From Callipepla californica brunnescens (taxonomy: Eukaryota; Chordata; Aves; Galliformes; Odontophoridae), in the NCBI GenBank assembly GCA_023055505.1, contig JALIRH010000003.1, positions 3,411,501 to 3,475,500 on the forward strand: DNA of 64,000 nucleotides, given 5' to 3'. The notes below the pieces were generated by a model, which was not told the origin of the DNA, searched no databases, and saw nothing but the letters and a program-made list of their open reading frames with translations. Made by a program: the position numbers and the translations under genes. Position 1 is the stretch's first letter; every line of letters starts with the position of its first letter. Shown here piece after piece: positions 61,878-64,000 of this stretch.

Positions 61878-63423
61878 ACTGAAAACTCAAAAATGTCACC
61901 ACTGTTTATATTACGGGAAAGCTGAGAGTTAAATGAGATGGGTAATCAGATGCCCGACATATGTTGTTTTGAATTGTTTATATGGCCAGTCGTTATTAAA
62001 ATTAATTATCCTTTTAATGCAGACTTTTCACAATCATATTCCTTTTTTCATACAAAGGGAACAGCCTTTCGAAACAGGCTAAAACTGGCTGTTTGGAAAA
62101 GGCAGAGCAAACGATACCGCGATGTATTCTGACATGGGCACGGGCTCAATGTGCTGATAGGAAGCACCACAAATCTCTGTCGGTGGAGTATTTTGAGAGC
62201 TAATGTAAATGACAAAAATGCTTTCTTTTTTTTTTTTTTTTTCCTGTGTGCGTAAAATTCTGTCAGAAAAGTGAGGCACTGAAAATTCTGACATCTGTTT
62301 ATCTGTTTATAGCTAAGGCAAGATTACTCATATTAATTCTTGTTTAAAATGCCATATGAAGGAAAGGCATTTGTGCAAACAAGAGTCATATTTGAATTGT
62401 AGATCATGTCTTCACCATCTGTGAGAGCTGTTGGTGTTGCAAAATTAATGTGTTAATGAAATCACAATAATTTCTCTGAAGTAATGGATTCTGAAGCCTG
62501 GAATGACTATTTTTTGAACTTTGGTGCCTAGTGGCTTACAACTGGGAAAACCTTTCACAGCTTAATTAGTTCTGCAGCCTCACTTTTACAAAAAATTGGC
62601 TATGCCTTTACCACACCAATAGTAACGCGGCAGAGGATGAAATGGAAAGGAGGTGGATTAAATAAAAATAAATAGCCTGCAATGCAAACTTTTTGCTGTA
62701 GTATTTGAAAAGTTGCTAAATATGCCCTTATTGCCAAGAAGGTTTACTCAATTTAACCAGTATGCAGAATGGGGCAAACAGCTCAGAAACATCATGAATT
62801 CGGTCTATTTGAATGCTAACACACATTTCCTGACTACTCCCGAGTTACTCCTTAGAATAAGGGGCAGGGAATGAATGCTGCTTTTGCTTTGCGATGCCGC
62901 TTTAAAATACCGCACCCTTTCCAACTTAGCATTTGATACCATTAATAAAATACAAAATATTACAGTTTACGGTGTAGCGGAAATGGTTTGCATTCATTTC
63001 CCATGACTTTCAGCATCCTTTCCCTCTCGTCATATTTACTGTGTAGTACTGCATCAGAGATGGTAACGGTGCGTTCGGTTTACCACAGAGGAGTAATCAC
63101 ATGTTCATATGGATTTTTTTATGTATACATATGTGTGTTATAACAGTTTATGCCAGCTGAGGTGTCTTCACTGTGGCGTGGCTATAAAATATATAGCGTA
63201 CTGTATGAGACAGAATTGAGTCCATAGTAGCCAGAAAAGGAAGTAGTATTCAATTCTCCAATATTTTGGGGGAAAAAAATGTTAGTTTTCACAAACATAA
63301 CTATTTTTTTTAATGCTATGAAAATAATGTATTTAGAAAGCAACTGAAAAATGACTTTTAAAATAACACTATGAAGAGAAGATTGCTTTTCTTACCTGAT
63401 TTGATTTTATTACTGTGTTGTAG

Positions 63424-64000
63424 GTATGTGACTGGTGTAAGCACATAAGACACACAAAAGAGTATCTGGATTTTGGGGACGGGGAAAGAAGGCTTCAGTT
63501 CTGCAGTGCAAAATGTCTCAATCAGTACAAAATGGACATTTTCTACAAAGAGACACAGGCCAATCTTCCAGCTGGACTGTGCAGTACATTACATCCTCCA
63601 GTCGAAAATAAAGCAGAAGGCACTGGAGTACAGCTGCTGACTCCAGATTCTTGGAATATACCGCTAGCAGATGCTCGGAGAAAAGCCCCATCCCCAGCGT
63701 CTGCAGCTGGCCAAATTCAAGGTCCTGGACCATCAGCGTCTACCACTGCCTCTCCGTCTGACACTGCCAACTGCTCTGTCACTAAAATCCCCACGCCAGT
63801 TCCCAAACCTATTCCCATCAGTGAGAATCCAAATATTCCTCCGGTTTCTGTCCAGCCACCTGCTAGCATTGTGCCTCCAATCGGTGTCCCACCTCGCAGT
63901 CCTCCCATGGTGATGACAAACCGTGGGCCAGTTCCGCTGCCCATATTCATGGAACAGCAAATTATGCAGCAAATCCGTCCGCCATTTATTCGTGGGCCGC
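63424..64000 (+). CDS. SOBP: SOBP coding exon: second FCS zinc finger and proline-rich region (partial, runs off window)
   Basis: The open frame runs 192 codons from the acceptor (TTGTAG, AG at 63422-63423) to the window end, with one extra base. It opens [15 protein letters not shown]; cysteines at exon codons 2, 5, 27 and 31 (C-x2-C-x21-C-x3-C, with the diagnostic FCS at codons 26-28) form the second FCS-type zinc finger of SOBP. A helix-like [10 protein letters not shown] follows, then a low-complexity region rich in Pro and Ser ([30 protein letters not shown]). In the SOBP family this exon is long and the protein is about 870 residues in human, so most of this exon lies beyond the window. 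It is a nuclear cofactor of SIX-type homeoproteins in ear and craniofacial development. The first six bases, GTATGT, also match a 5' splice-site consensus. No frame damage is seen. Confidence 0.97.

Larger units (their letters stand above)
31495..63423 (+). other. SOBP: SOBP intron between the two visible coding exons
   Basis: This 31,929-bp intron has donor GTAAGA and acceptor TTACTGTGTTGTAG preceded by a T-rich tract; both flanking exons are phase 0. It holds CR1 pieces at 38273 (-), 40865 (+), 41185 (+), 46730 (-), 57600 (+) and 60801 (+), a TCCTC array at 51841, microsatellites near 52926, 61720 and 61827, and long T runs at 48394-48409 and 62226-62242. Moderately GC-rich patches occur near 44270-45480, 47500-47660 and 48040-48310. 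AT-rich unique blocks with many TAAT cores lie at 39590-39970, 40380-40560, 55740-56350, 59800-60310 and 62280-63060. I see no other gene; the 261-codon minus-strand open frame at 44695-45480 has no recognisable domain. The remainder (for example 31500-38270, 43070-46700, 46800-51780, 53000-57590) shows nothing I can name. Confidence 0.93.

Noticed and set aside
63518..63972. Minus-strand open frames over the SOBP exon (71-79 codons)
   Set aside because: They are antisense shadows of the real SOBP coding frame, whose zinc-finger translation and acceptor are unambiguous.

Overview
This window is vertebrate nuclear DNA from a bird, most likely a galliform such as chicken. The reasons are the CR1 LINE fragments in both orientations, several ending in the bird-type ATTCTATG octamer tail, an otherwise low repeat load, and coding sequence in small exons separated by introns of tens of kilobases. 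There are no bacterial-style operons, and nearly all open frames in the window look like chance frames in intron DNA.

The only protein-coding gene I can support is SOBP (sine oculis binding protein homolog), on the + strand. Two coding exons are visible. The first is a 96-nt symmetric exon at 31399-31494. The second is a long exon that starts at 63424 and runs off the window at 64000. They join in phase 0 and read continuously into an FCS-type zinc finger (C-x2-C-x21-C-x3-C), then a proline-rich region. The 31,929-bp interval between them is an intron. The 31.4 kb to the left is inferred to be the preceding intron, because the 96-nt exon has a normal acceptor and begins in phase 0, and I did not recognise the exon for the first zinc finger in it.

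Layout. 1-31398: inferred intron with minus-strand CR1 pieces (1930, 27898), a plus-strand CR1 3' end (8640), a very old LINE reverse-transcriptase relic (3365-4760) and, about 0.5-1 kb before the exon, a low-repeat stretch rich in homeodomain-type TAAT sites. 31399-31494: SOBP exon. 31495-63423: intron with CR1 pieces at 38273 (-), 40865 (+), 41185-43062 (+, the longest), 46730 (-), 57600 (+) and 60801 (+), a TCCTC pentanucleotide array near 51841, several AT-rich microsatellites, and AT-rich unique sequence that could hold conserved regulatory elements. 63424-64000: SOBP zinc finger and proline-rich exon.

I found no RNA gene, no second protein-coding gene and no evidence of a novel multi-gene system. 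The more interesting points are structural: an exon that itself begins with a 5' splice-site-like hexamer, a CR1 whose reverse-transcriptase catalytic box is both deleted around and substituted, inverted CR1 copies flanking the small exon, and two homeodomain-site clusters in the introns.
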